A stretch of DNA of 64,000 nucleotides from Marsupella aquatica (lineage: Eukaryota; Marchantiophyta), in NCBI GenBank assembly GCA_973895155.1, contig OZ316892.1, positions 20,770,001 to 20,834,000 of the forward strand. Reading direction: 5' to 3'. Under the pieces are notes generated by a model. That model was not told where the DNA came from. It saw nothing but the letters and a program-made list of their open reading frames with translations, and searched no databases. A program made the position numbers and the translations under genes. Of the stretch, positions 24,496 through 35,855 are shown one piece after another; position 1 is the stretch's first letter, and each line of letters begins with the position of its first letter.

Positions 24496-25933
24496 ATGCC
24501 GAGTACACAAGGAAATTGTCGAAGTGTAGGTGGTACCCAATCCTCATCAGGGAAGTTGACAAGGAATGACTATGCGTTGATCATAGACTGGTTAGAAGTT
24601 CATGACAATTACAATGCCATTTTTGGAGCAGGTAGAAAGACCAAGCCAGGAAATCGTTATCAGTCCAAGAAATTTTTGTCTTTACTTCCATGGCAGCAGT
24701 GTTAGCAGACTACGACTTCCCTAAGATGGATGGAGCAAATTTGGCAAAGAGATTTGGAAGGTACCAGGATATGTACAAGAAAGCCTTGATGCTGAAGAAT
24801 TCCTTAGGTGGTGGCCTGACCGAGGAGGAGTTACAATGTGGACTCACACTAGAACAAAAATTGGACAAAATGTGCCCTTTGTTTAGCAGGATGCATGCAA
24901 TCTGTGGAGAACGAGCCAACGTCCAACCCCCAGGCTTAGTCAGCCATGGCTTTGCAGGATGTAGTATCACTGAAGCCCCAGACGAAACTGAAGAACAGGG
25001 TGAAGAAATTGAAAATAACAATGATGTGGTGGATCTTGATGAGCATCCAACATCTCCTACTTGGCTGATGGCAGGTATTGTGACAAGGCCAGTTGTTTTT
25101 GCAGACTTTTAGAGTGGACTCTTAATTTTAATTTCATTCTCACTCTCTGAGTTGCGCAAGCAACTCGTCTTAGTACTATTTTATTCGCCAGGCTTACACA
25201 CAGAAAATATTGAAATCTTTGCTTGTAGCTAGATTCTCCACCAGAGATAGACGAAGATTCTGTTCATCCTCTTGGTGATGAACAAATTCCGGCTCTAGGG
25301 CCAGGTGAAACCGAACCATGTCCTACTACTGGGACCGAGGAGCTCAGAACGCCAAAGATGAGAGCTCAATTTACACCATCGAATTCTCCTCCAACAAGAC
25401 ATCCATCCAGGCCCAACCAAAGTGGAGGACAAGTAGCCCATGTAGCTGGTGCACCTGGTCAAATTGGGTCCACATCAAGAGGGAACGGGAATGAAAACCC
25501 ATTAGCAAGTAAGAAGAAGCCCAACTTTGAAGGGACTGCCACTTCAAAAGGCAGTCTAGCAGCTATGTATGCAGAGCAACAGAAGGAGAAGACAGGCTTT
25601 CGGAAGGAGTTGATCCAAAGCAAAGTCCAGTGGAAGAAGGATGAGATTGACGATAGGCAGAAAGCAAGAGTCGATCTTGCCAAGAAGGACAAGTTGGACA
25701 GGGGCCACAAGATGAAGCTAGAGATTTTTGCAGCATCACAAGCTGAGAAGCGCATCAGGATGGATCAGCGTCGCCAGTTCTTTATGGCTCAGATGAACAC
25801 AAAGGCACAACTAATGACAGAATTGTTTAAGAGCAACAAATCCGAAACAGAAATTGGCAGACTCATGAACATGGTAGAATGCACCTTCAGTAGTGCAGAT
25901 TCAATTCCACCTGTTGATGGAGAAAATGAGTAG
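24496..25933 (+). pseudogene. Myb/SANT-like DNA-binding ORF of a PIF/Harbinger element, two exons, one frameshift
   Basis: Starts at ATG 24496 after the MITE. Exon 1 (24496-25074) reads KLTRNDYALIIDWLEVHDNY, a tryptophan-containing helical DNA-binding module like the Myb/trihelix-type second proteins of plant Harbinger transposons. A frameshift near 24670-24690 is needed to continue into LADYDFPKMDGANLAKRF. GT at 25075 and AG at 25231-25232 join in frame to exon 2 (25233-25933), a proline-rich linker and a basic coiled coil ending in KSNKSETEIGRLMNMVE. In these elements the second protein helps bring the transposase to the nucleus and the element ends. It converges on the transposase at 27.2-28.6 kb. 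A host gene of the same family is the alternative. Confidence 0.6.
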
Positions 25934-26444
25934 TAGTATGTGCGGGACAATGTCTTCAGTGATGACATGTTCACCTTAGTTACATGTAGGGGTGGAAATA
26001 TTAGTGCATGGAGGCAGGAAATGTTTAGATTTGTGTTCATTCCTAAGGTGGATGGTTAGTTTCCAAATTTTTGCAAATTCTAAATAAAAGCCCTTCTTGA
26101 CAGAGTCCTGCATTCTTATTTCATTGACAAGTCCACTAGTTCTTTGTTGCCTGGTTTGTTGTGAATCGGTCCATGAAGCACAAGCACGTACAAGACAGGT
26201 TTGCGCATGACAATTTGGGACATTCGGGCCTGTGCATTGTGCACTTACACATAGGGCACATTTTAGGGTCACTTAAGTACCATTCACCCTTACTTCTTTG
26301 TATTCTGCGCTTTGCCATCTTCTATTAGTGGGCCATTTGTCTATTCAGAAAGCATAGTTTGCAAGGAGGTGTTCCCAAATCCCTAAGTTTCATATTCGTC
26401 TCACCTGAAATAGGCAATCCGTTTTCCTTCCGCTTTGATCAATC

Positions 26445-26892
26445 ATGCCATCTCCCTCACATGACATAATGCCTACAAGTAAGCGATTGTGGGTCGTGTC
26501 GGGCCATCCATTTGACAAGACGGCCTTCATAGGCATTCGTGACTACCATACATGGAGCGAAGGCGCAAAAATTAGATTCAGGAGAATCTTTGCACTTGTA
26601 TGTACACTCAACTTCTCATCTTCCAAACGGAGTCAACATACTTGAAGTTGAGAGCTGGAGAGCTTTCATGTTTACGGAGGAGGATATCATGGGCGTGATC
26701 GAGCCTGCTAGTGAATGTCGTGCTGAACCATGTACTGAATCTGGTCCCCCTGATGTGTGTACATTCTACTATGACCAATTAAATGCCTGGAGCGCCGAGT
26801 GCAGAATGTCACAGGAAGAAGAAGCCAGGGCGATGGAGATTGCAAGGGCAAAGATCGTGAATGCAAAGTCACTGCCAACAGCTTCAAAGTAA
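26445..26892 (+). pseudogene. Possible third ORF between the Harbinger genes, frameshifted
   Basis: Two plus-strand frames overlap (26445-26645 and 26539-26892). They read best as one protein with a single frameshift near 26590: MPTSKRLWVVSGHPFDKTAF, then LHLYVHSTSHLPNG, FMFTEEDIMGVIEP and a charged helical C-terminus. I do not recognise the family. It lies between the Myb-like ORF and the transposase and on the same strand as the former. Confidence 0.3.
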
Positions 26893-27214
26893 AATGTGCA
26901 ATGATGACATGTTCATGCAATCATAAGTACGTGAATAGGTTGTCTTAGCAGTAGCACTGGATGAATTTTGTGAGTCCACTCACAATTTGGGAGAAGTAGC
27001 TAGACATGTAAGAAATGTCTTAGCAGTAGCACTGGACGAATTTGCATCCAACTCGCAAAGATAGAGTGTGCATGAAACTTCATAGTGGACTCTAGGTCAC
27101 ATGTAAGCCGACGTTTATAAAGGTGAAATCTGTTTTTTTACATAACAATGTGTGCAATGTAATCTTGCATTAACCCTAATCGGACTTTGTACTTCTATGT
27201 CATTGCGCTACACT

Positions 27215-28587
27215 CTAATCAACCCAAAGGCATCCACCAGGCTGTCGATTGAAGTTCAGTGTACGAGCCATGACCCCAGCTTGTAAAATTCTACCAGCAG
27301 CTCTGGCAGCCCTGTTATGAGCAAAGTCTTGAGGCCCATTGCTGTGTATTCCCGTATTCTCATCCTCAGCAGGGCCAGGGGGCCAATCACACATATCTTG
27401 CTCAGTCCACTCATCACATTGTCCCAAGACATAGTTGTGCAACAGAGCACATACTCTAATCCAACGGCACATCCAAACATTGTCCTTCTTCTCATTCAGC
27501 TGAGTTTGGATCTCTTTTAATGAAAACCAACGTGATTTAAAAACCCCAATGCAATGTTCATTCACGTACCTAGTCTTGGCAATGCAGGTGTTGAAGTCCT
27601 CTTTATCCTTGTGACCAAAAGTGTTCTTGTATGATGCAACCATATGGGGAGCATTCACATATCCTGAATCCCCAATAACATACTGTCCTTCATCAAAAGC
27701 TGAGTTGCCATGTATCTTATCCCAAAGAATGCATCTCTTTAGGCAGGTGAGATCGGAACATGAGCCGGGCGATCCTATATAAAAACGCGGTCATAAATCA
27801 GGACATTGTTGGGCATGTTTTGTTGTTACATGGAGATGAGATAATACATATTAGACAAGTGACAAAATATAAAGTAACACTACTCACCAGCATTTACAAA
27901 AATAATCTGCCTCCTATGGTCGCATACAACCTGGGCGTTGATGGAATAGCGGGACTTTCATTTGAAGTAACATTCCCCATGGTTCTTGGGACGCTGTGTC
28001 AATGGAATTGTGGTCCCATCGATCAATCCTATGCAGCCATCAAAGCCACGCTTGGCAAATTCCTGAGAAATCCCCATTCTCTCCTCTCTGTTTGGCCATG
28101 CCACTAAATCACCAATAACAGATTCTAGGGCAGTGACACATCTTGTGGTGTAATTCACACATGATCCGACGCTCACACCCCCCAGCAACAGAGTTCATTT
28201 CAAACAAACTCCATTCCCTGTGTGGCCCAACCTGTCTAAGCAAGTTGCTAATTGAAGAGAGAGAGGGGCCTGTTCATGACATGAATTGTTCAAAAATATA
28301 GGATGCAATTCAATGAGGTGAAGCAAGGCAAAGAATGCTTCTTTTTCCATCCTGCAAATTTGCCTAAAGTCGCCAGGAGGCAAAATAGTCCTAAAAAAGG
28401 TGTCTGCAAATTCTTTAGCTCGAGTTGTTCTTGTTCTATTCTCATAATACCTTTGACTGTCCAAACAAGCATACAAGTGAAACCACATTGCCGGATTTGC
28501 ATGGACATCACTAGGATCATCAACAAATCCAGACTCTGAATCAGATGATGACCCACACTCAGAATCACTATCAATATTTGTCGACAT
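27215..28587 (-). pseudogene. PIF/Harbinger DDE transposase, two exons, two in-frame TGA
   Basis: Exon 1 is 28587-27888 and exon 2 27774-27215, with GT/AG borders that join in frame (..NAG|GSPGSCSDL). The protein has the HARBI1-like layout: an acidic N-terminus, a helix-turn-helix region, then the DDE_Tnp_4 catalytic core. First Asp is in LIDGTTIPL, second in YVIGDSGYVN, and Glu in VNEHCIGVFKSRW. Two in-frame TGA codons, at 28195-28197 and 27958-27960, are the only lesions seen. The second replaces the arginine normally found before KxRYSINxQVVCD. Transposase that cuts and pastes at TIRs with a 3-bp TWA target; this copy is inactive unless the stops are read through. Its TIRs were not located. 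Confidence 0.88.
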
Positions 28588-29314
28588 GAACTGTCACCTG
28601 CTTATCAAATGATTTACACGACCAATACGTATTTACTCCTACTAAAATCGTTTGTTATCGTATGACGGGAACGTGGAGGGACGCTATTAGGATTCTATTG
28701 CACGTAGGATGAGTATGTTTATTTCTGCTCCCGGAAATGTAATTTTTGATCAAGTCTACCGACTAGCCGCTCTGCTTTTGATCAAGTCCCATGGACTACG
28801 CCACACACACACTCCTACTGGTCGTCGGTGGAGTGCTGTCACCACCCCTCCCTACTCACATGGTTGACCAAACCGTGCAAGGATTCCTTAGACGTTTCTT
28901 GGGGAAAGAACACAACCGTGAACCAGAAAAGGTAACACCACACCAAAACTTGAGGAATCAAACCAAATCCATATCTTTTGGCAAAACGTCGTAACACATT
29001 GCAAGGACAACCCGGCCTCCTGCCGTCTGCCCAACTACTGCCTCACTGGGGCAAGTGCTACACCTCTACCTCACTACTTTGGCTTGAGTCCCTTTTCTGG
29101 CTATGAGCTAACTTCCCTAAGCAAACACTAGACTGAGTTCCCCCCCACTACTCCGGGGCTCTCCCCCTAAATACTGAAAAAACACACCAAAGCACCCCTC
29201 ACGGGATCACCATGATGGCGGCCACCCTAGCGGCGCCGCTAAACCCTTTACTAAGAAACCCCTAAACTAAAACCATGCGGCACACACATGCTTCTAAAAC
29301 CCTAAACCCTAAAA
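28588..29314. other. Spacer with a telomere-like motif
   Basis: A 31-bp near-duplication (TTTTGATCAAGTC...) lies at about 28746 and 28777. About two units of plant telomere repeat (CCCTAAA) occur at 29296-29312. The small open frame 28791-28994 is unsupported. Confidence 0.45.
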
Positions 29315-29696
29315 CTAACAATGGGGCCGACGGTGCCTTCGACGACCCCCCAACATTACTCCGTGAACCGTGAAATTGCAAGGAACCCCACAATGGCCGA
29401 AACTAGGCGCCCCTCCACTTGCACTTCTGAGTTCACCCCTGGATAGCTCTCCTCCTCCTGAACATGAAGCACTCAACCGCTCTTGAAACGAACATCGGAC
29501 GACCAAGTTATGGCCGTTTCCGTATCCCGTAAACACAACTTCGTCGGGCCATAACCTGCTCATCCTGGCTCCGTTTGAGGAGCGCCGCCCCTTGTTGGAA
29601 TCAGCTCCGTGAGCTCTTTCCAACAAGCCCATGAGTGACCCCTCACAAAAAAGTTGGAAAGTCAAGGGGCCGTACAACCACGTTAGTACGACCACT

Positions 29697-31575
29697 CTAA
29701 TCCTCCTCCTCTTCACTCACAGTGCCCTGGCTTGAGCCCCGTGAGTGGGCCTCCTCATCACTCTCCACTGGAGTGAGTGCCACTTCACTCCTCTTCTTCT
29801 TTACCGGGGTACTCCTTGTGCTAGTGCTCCCCTGCTTTCTCAAATTGGCCAAGGCCTGCCACGCCTTAAGTAATGTACCCTTCACCAATGGTGTCCTTCC
29901 ATAAGGCCGCCTCTTCACCGGACCGCAACTCCAACGGTAAAACCTGCCCGGTGGCCATGGGAATCCCAGGGGTGATAGATCGGGGTGGCATCCCCGGGGT
30001 CCCCGTGTTGACCTGAGCTTCTCGTAAAGATTTACGTACCTCCCTGAGCTTCTTCTCTAAGCTCTTGCTCTTCTCTTGACTCTTCTTGGCTGCATCCAAC
30101 AGGGGTCCATACTCCCCACTGACTTCCTTCACCACCATCTCAATGGCCTTGGAGATCAAATCCGGGGAAAGTGTGGAGCTAGATGTGCAGGGGCTCTTCC
30201 GTTTCCCCAGACTCAAGGCCTCACTCCTCTTAGCCCTTGTCTCAAAAATCACCATTTGACTCCGTAGTGCCCCCACCTGGGCTCTTAACTCCACCACTTC
30301 TCCAGAATTCTGCTTCTCTTTGGCCAATGCCTGTTTCAATACTCCAACCTCTTCCGCTTCCTTGGCCTTGGTGGACAAGGCTCCCTTCAAGTTGGAGATC
30401 TCTACGTGAGCTGCTTGGAGAAGCTTAACCTTCTCATGAATGGCCTCCTCCTTGGCCTTGATCACCTCCTTCATAGACAGGGCACTCTGCTCCAAAGTCT
30501 CTACTCTGGCGGTGGCCTGCTTGAGAGAATCTCTCAATGCGTGGACTAGCTTGAGTCCCTCATGGACTCCCTCCCGGAAATCCCGTAACTCCACCAAGTA
30601 GACATCAGGAATGTCGTAGACCAGGGGCTCCTCCGAATTTCCCACAAGTGATTCAAGCCACTCCAATGTGGAGTCCTCATCCTGGTTTTCTTCCTCTCTA
30701 TTATCATCCCCAACCGCCGACGATGATCCCTCCGTTAGTTTCCCCAAGATGGTAGTGGCAATACTCCTGATTTCCGTGGTAAGGGATGATCCAGTGTCTT
30801 CCTGTCCCGGGGAAACAATCCACCCTTCTGCTCTGGCTAGCAAAAATGACCCCATCAAATGTACAGCCCCACCTAGTTTCACACTCCCGGGATCGGCGTC
30901 CAATAGCTTCTTCAACCCGTAGTACCACCATCCGTACACATGGGCTGGATAGTTCTTGATGTCCATAGCTACTACGAAATGCTCTCCATTCACCACCCCA
31001 GATTGCACGTTACCAAGGACCCGTTGATGAACCTTGGCCAGAAATCCCTTGTGCTCAGCATCCTTGACAGCGGAAAGAGGAATGGAAGTAGTGGAGGTGG
31101 GATTAATCACCCAACCGGCCACCATTGTCAACGTGAGCTCTCCCCTTATGTTCCGAGGTGTGAATGAGAATTGTTGGTTCTCCAGGAACAGAAGCTTAGC
31201 TAACTTCACATGGGGCACTACCCATTGGAGACATTCAAAGTAGATTCCTTCCGTACTTAACTCCATCCCAGCCTCAATGTTCCAACTCTTGTCCGAAGGG
31301 ATTCTAATCTCTACTCTCATGAAGTCGGTGAGCCCGGTGGCCTGGAACATAGCTTTGCAATCTTCCATCACCTTGGCAGAGGTCTTGGGGTAAATTCGAC
31401 GGAAAACCTTCCTCATAACCGATGCGGGACTTGTTGCGGGTCCAGTGCTCATTGTAGCTTCTCTCTCTTCTCTCTCTCTTGCAATCAATGTCTCAACGTA
31501 GTCATGGTAAGCAGCCTTGTATCTCCGAATGCGTGCCGCACTAAACTCCGGTTGATCCAGCATCCATGCCTCCAA
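29697..31575 (-). CDS. Unrecognised long ORF: globular N-terminus, coiled coil, acidic tail
   Basis: 569 codons open from 31575 to 29866. The first roughly 260 residues look globular and rich in W/Y (GWWYYGLKKLLDADP, LSTEGIYFECLQW). A linker rich in D/E follows, then a long coiled coil at about residues 330-540 (LRDSLKQATARVETLEQ and similar heptads). The last 17 codons look unnatural. Reading the next frame from about 29920 instead gives LKAWQALANLRKQGS, then TPVKKKRSEV (NLS-like) and an acidic end SEEEED at 29697. I infer a single frameshift near 29920 and an original protein of about 640 residues. I do not know the family. A structural protein of a non-autonomous LTR element is possible, but no LTRs were found. 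Confidence 0.5.
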
Positions 31576-33000
31576 AAATCAAATCCTCAATCACCAAATC
31601 CCGTCACCCGTAGCAATGTCAATTCCCTGGCCCGAAACGGCCCCCGTATCCCGATCAATCAATTACTCTCAATTCCCTCAGAAGCCACTCCGTGCTGCTG
31701 CCGCTAATGCTCGGAAGAATCACGCCACCAAGCCCCACCAATCTACCATGAGAGAGAGAGCTTCAAAAATAATTAGAATGTGGAGAGAGCTTGGCAATGA
31801 GAGGACTTGCTTTCGGCAGAGTAAGAAGTCGCAAAGAGAAGGGAGGGAGAGAAAAAAATGAATACAAAGGAAAGGGAAGTAAACCCCTTTCTTCACCCTC
31901 CTCATCAAGTTTTTCTCCCGGCTCCCCTCACGCCATGCGCCCCGGCTCGCGGCCCTATAAAGGGCTCGCGTATGCCGACACGCGGCCCTCCTTACCAATC
32001 GTCCCCGCACCTCGCTGCAGGCGCCCAGTCCTCCAAGGCCGGGGGAATTTAATCCCCCCCTCCCCACTCGCAGCCCCTCATGCGGGCCCTTCCCACGGGA
32101 GCTTAATTGCTCCCCCCCACTCCGCAATCTTCTCCTCCCAGCGCTGGCTGTGCCCCGGCTCGCCTCTCGCCCTAGCTCACCCCTCGCCCCGGCTTGACTC
32201 ACCTGGGCTCGCCCACTCGTGGGCTCCTCCTGGCTCCGGCACCCCGCCCGGTTCCTCCCGACTCCCCACAAGCCATGCGCCCCGCGCCCTCTGGCTCGTG
32301 GTGCTGCTGGTGGGCTCGCGGCCCTCTCCTTCGTTCACTTGCGGGGTCCCTTTTAAGAGGGCTCTTTTTTTTGGGGGGGGGGGGGGGGTTTAACCCCTCC
32401 CCGTTTTTCCCTTTTTTAACCCCCTTTTTGCGCGCTGCCCTACGCCTCCCTTTGCGCTCCCCGGCAGTCTCCCTGGCAGTCTCACTGGCCACGGTGCTCG
32501 CGCCTTGCCAGGCCCAGCATGCCTCCCTATGCAAGGGGGCTTGCCACCCTTTGCGCCCCCCGACTACCTGCTTGCCCCGGCTGCCGTTTTGCCTCGCCCC
32601 GGCTACGTCCTTATGGCCTCCCTCAACTTATGCTCCCGGTCTTAGCTTGGGAGAATCCAAGTGGCATCATTTAGGGCTGCTCCTTATGCCCCCCCAAACC
32701 TTGTTATTTACCAGGGGTTTCCCTCTCTTGGTTTGTTTTAAACCTCTCAACTCTAAAAATTAGCACTCTTCCACCTAGACCTGGCTATTGGGGTCTCAAG
32801 AAAATACAAGGAAATAATGGCCTAAGGGAAATGGGGTGTCCAATTAGACCGGCCCTAGTTTAAAGGTCCCAACATGCTTGCTTGGCGGGGAGCCTTAGGC
32901 ATCCGATAATGATGGACCTAACTAAAAAAACAAGAAAAAGGCTTATTTACAATGGTTATTTACATGACACAACCTAGTGAACAATTATTGAGGATTTTCA
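31576..33000. other. GC-rich region upstream of the coiled-coil ORF
   Basis: 31900-32640 is very C/G-rich, with repeated GGCTCGC(G)GCCCT and CCCCGGCT phrases, and contains a run of 16 G (32373-32388). Open frames on both strands (for example 31791-32393 plus, 31720-32271 minus) follow from the composition. It may be a leader or promoter of the ORF at 29.7-31.6 kb. Confidence 0.45.
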
Positions 33001-33411
33001 GTGACGGGGACCCTGTCACATGAACCCACTGCTCTGAGAGGACTGATCTGAAGAGCCACTCATGCCATCATCATCACTTGAGGTTTCCATCAGAACACTC
33101 AAAAATACAGATGCTCACGAACCCATTTCAAGCATTGTTGGAAATTGGAGACCTTTGGCATAATTTAGAATGGCTCCTTCACCCTGTCACACAACAACAC
33201 ATACATGGGAAATGGATTCAAGCAAACGACAACATCCTGGCCAGCAATGTGCAAAATGCCAAGGCAGGCTTTCAATTTATAGTAGGCATATGAATTACAC
33301 AATGAATCCAACAGGGCGATACACAGTACATTTAAAGCCCTAATTGCCCACCTTTGAAAGGTTTGGGCTACATAACAAGCCATAAACCCTACCTCCCTGC
33401 CCTCATTAAAA
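33001..33411 (-). other. Probable 3' flank of the OB-fold coding segment
   Basis: A short minus-strand reading at about 33090-33020 gives an acidic, serine-rich end (METSSDDDGMSGSSDQ) followed by a stop. It resembles the tail of a protein but cannot be linked to one. Otherwise AT-rich with nothing recognisable. Confidence 0.3.
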
Positions 33412-34121
33412 TCACTCACTGTCACTTAAATCAGTGCTCCTAATGGCCCTACAAAGATCTTCAAATAGTTTCTTGGGACTCCCCTGTTTCTCGCCCTGTT
33501 TATGTGTGCTAGATCTGGCTGGTGTGTGGTAAGGTGTAGATTTATGTGGAGTACACATAGATCTGCCTGGTGTGGGGTATAAACTGCTACTACCGACAGC
33601 TTCAGGAGTCCGGCAAGCCCTTCTGGCTATAGGTAGAGGGATGTGTGGGTTGTCCAACAATGTTAATTTATGAACTATCACGTCCTGATCTGTTGTTCTG
33701 AGGACGACCTCTGCTCGTGGAGTGCCCTCCATCAGCGCTTGCATATACCCGATTTGCTGAATTTTGGTCCATGCACTAAATTCCTCAGCTGAGCATCAAA
33801 GTAGTACAGAAGCCATGTCCCACAAATTGACATGGAGAGGATGCGTTTCTCCGTGAATAGCATCAAAAATAATGACCCTAAATCGAAACTTCCACACAGG
33901 AGCTTCGTCATGTTTGGGACATGGGCCAAACTCAAGTGACTTAGAACAAATTCGACCACTAGGTAGTCTCTCAGAGCAGGCTTGATAGACAAATTTTTGA
34001 GGATAGGGATTAGGCGCAATGTAGTTGGCTATCCACACTAATGCTGCTCGAAATGTCATCATGATGCCTCTGCCCCTACTATCGTCCACTTCAGATAGGA
34101 TGTCCACTGTGCCATCTCTTC
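33412..34121 (-). pseudogene. RPA-like OB-fold / zinc-ribbon coding segment, one in-frame TGA
   Basis: One minus-strand frame from about 34121 (after a CAG acceptor) reads an N-terminal segment, then FVYQACSERLPSGR with Cys residues and GPCPKH (zinc-ribbon-like). The FRFRVIIFDA...HPLHVNLWDMASVLL part matches the beta-strand pattern of replication protein A DNA-binding domain C. TGA at 33796-33798 interrupts, and the same frame continues CSAEEFSAWTKIQQIGYMQALMEGTP, the expected rest of the fold, with a serine/threonine-rich tail ending LSDSE at 33412. A possible upstream exon ends at a GTGAGTAAG donor near 34227, but its phase does not fit simply. Either a transposon-carried RPA-like protein or a decayed host paralogue. 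The OB-fold call rests on motif pattern only. Confidence 0.45.
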
Positions 34122-34339
34122 CTGTGGCAAAGAAAAATATATACTCAGGCACAGAATATTTTCATGCTTGGTACTTCAAGAGTGGACAACAGAGCATGCA
34201 TGTCACGAGTCAAGCAAACTTACTCACGACTGTTGATTGAAGCTTGCGTCTCGTTGGCGTCCCGTCAATGATAAGCTCGCGCGCATTGGCGTCCCGTCTG
34301 AATGCTGTTGAAGCTAAACTCTCCGTCGACATTCCAACC

Positions 34340-34800
34340 ATTACACACCCGTGATCCCCCCTGCATGCTTGGCACTGAGAAAACACCCAAGTGAAGTCCT
34401 CCACACCCCACTTCTGTTGTGAGAGCTGCTTGATCTCATGTTGGAGGGGGTGATCCCCTTTGGCCAATGCTCAAAGAATGAAATTCCCAGCCAATGCCCT
34501 GAATTGGGCAGCAAGTGAGATTAGCCCAAGCCCCCCAAACTTCTTGGGTCTTGTTGTAAAATCCACCAGGGATCTAGCCTTCGTGTTCTGCCCTACCCAC
34601 AAAAAAGAGGTGATTTTCTTTTGGAGGGCGTCCAAAGTGCTCTGCTGTCCAGCCCACAAAGTTAACATGATCCACTATGTGCTCATGATCAAGTGGTTAT
34701 ATAGCAATCGTGACCCCTGCAATAAGCGAACCAGAGCTCTTGCGGACACTGTCTAACCGGGACTCAAGCTTCTCAGAACGGGATACTACCATTTGTTTTT
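34340..34800 (-). mobile_element. LINE ORF2 fragment (end of reverse transcriptase)
   Basis: The minus-strand reading gives LQKKITSFLWVGQ and PKKFGGLGLISLAAQFRAL, the C-terminal block of plant L1-type reverse transcriptase (normally FLWG..., PK..GGLGL..L...N.AL), continued in part by QHEIKQLSQQKWG. Upstream frames (RLLYNHLIMST) fit the preceding segment but contain a stop. Truncated at both ends. Confidence 0.7.
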
Positions 34801-34889
34801 CTGAGATGCACTGAGCAATCGGGATGCCCAGGAGTTTTCATCTTCCCAATTCCAATCTTCCCAATTCCAAGGCAGACGACTGAACTCAA

Positions 34890-35385
34890 TTGGCCTGGGC
34901 GGTCATTTTGAAAGGATTTAAAATGAGGACTTTCGGTTCTTTCCCAAAAATGGACGGTCATTGTAAAAGGATTTAAACTCAGGACTGTCGGTTCTTTCCC
35001 AAAAATGGACAAGGTGCGACTGGTGGGCAAGGAGTTTTCTCCCAACAGTAGTTTGGGTGCTCATAATCGGGCTCATAATCATCTGGCGTTAGCACGTCTG
35101 GTGTCGAGCTTCAGTCATCCCCCAGCGCTCATCTTGAAGACATTCGCCTCGTGTAATGCCTGGATCGTTTTGATTTTTGCTACGACGCACTTGACTATGG
35201 TTTCTGCTCCAGGCAACTTCAGCGCGCCAAGCTCATCAAACAACTGTTGATCGAATGTGATTTGCCTGGGCAGCAGAGATCGCATACTACTATGAGCCCG
35301 TCCGAGTGTTTGATCTATCTATTCGACAGTCAGCGTCGTTCAACACCAGCTTCACAGTAGACAAAGTCCAAGGATTCAAAGCGTC
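34890..35385 (+). pseudogene. L-type lectin receptor kinase, truncated copy 1
   Basis: Contains the 5' flank, a signal-peptide-like stretch (NAWIVLIFATTHLTMVSA), the start of the lectin domain (APGNFSAPSSS) and the segment equivalent to AYYYEPVRVFDL of copy 2, then stops. Compared with copy 2 it lacks about 85 bp between two CCTGGGC heptamers, a deletion at short direct repeats that destroys the frame. A 55-bp tandem duplication sits in its flank (34898-35010). Confidence 0.7.
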
Positions 35386-35855
35386 AATCATGTAGCACAT
35401 ACGTTTCTCAATCTTCTAGCATATACGTTGCTCGATCCTATAGCATAATTATACGTTGCTTGAAAATGCCCAAATTGTTTGAAATGCATGGATGGCTGGG
35501 GCTCATTTTGGCTTTCAAAACCATCGATATAAAACCCTGTTTCCACCCGAACTACAGCCATCGTGGCAGTACAGCACAAAAACAACGGAGTCAGATTAGA
35601 TTTTGCATCTCAACGGGGTGGCCAGCCGGTGAGTTCCTCGCAGATCAGGACTGGACGTAAAAGTACCATCGGGTGCACCTCGATGCGCAGCGGGTGAGTT
35701 ACTCGCAGGGACTAGACACAATGGTACGCGCGCGTCAAGCTTTCCAAGGTACGGAATTTCTGGAAGATTAATTTGAGTAAACATTAAGGCATTTTCATGG
35801 TGGGATGATGTCCGAGTCCGCCCCCGGAAAGAATTGACCCGGCGAAATTAAAGTT
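35386..35855. other. Spacer between the two lectin-kinase copies
   Basis: Begins with three 24-bp-like copies of TAGCA(C/T)ATACGTT(T/G)CTC (35394-35462). A second imperfect duplication, GGGTG(A)GTTAC/CTCGCAG, lies near 35625 and 35690. No gene seen. Confidence 0.5.

Noticed and set aside
25976-26318. Cys-rich minus-strand frames between the Harbinger ORFs
   Set aside because: Cysteines appear in two frames at once, a sign of TGT/TGC-rich DNA and not a zinc finger; no transcript logic.
24480-28700. Terminal inverted repeats for the whole Harbinger locus
   Set aside because: No convincing pair of ends with a TWA duplication could be identified by eye.
29296-29312. Chromosome-end telomere
   Set aside because: Only about two CCCTAAA units, embedded in unique sequence; an interstitial motif only.
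31720-32763. Several 110-200 codon ORFs on both strands
   Set aside because: They arise from extreme GC content and overlap one another in all frames; no protein features.
28650-33000. LTR pair around the coiled-coil ORF
   Set aside because: No matching long direct repeat and no tRNA-type PBS found on either side.
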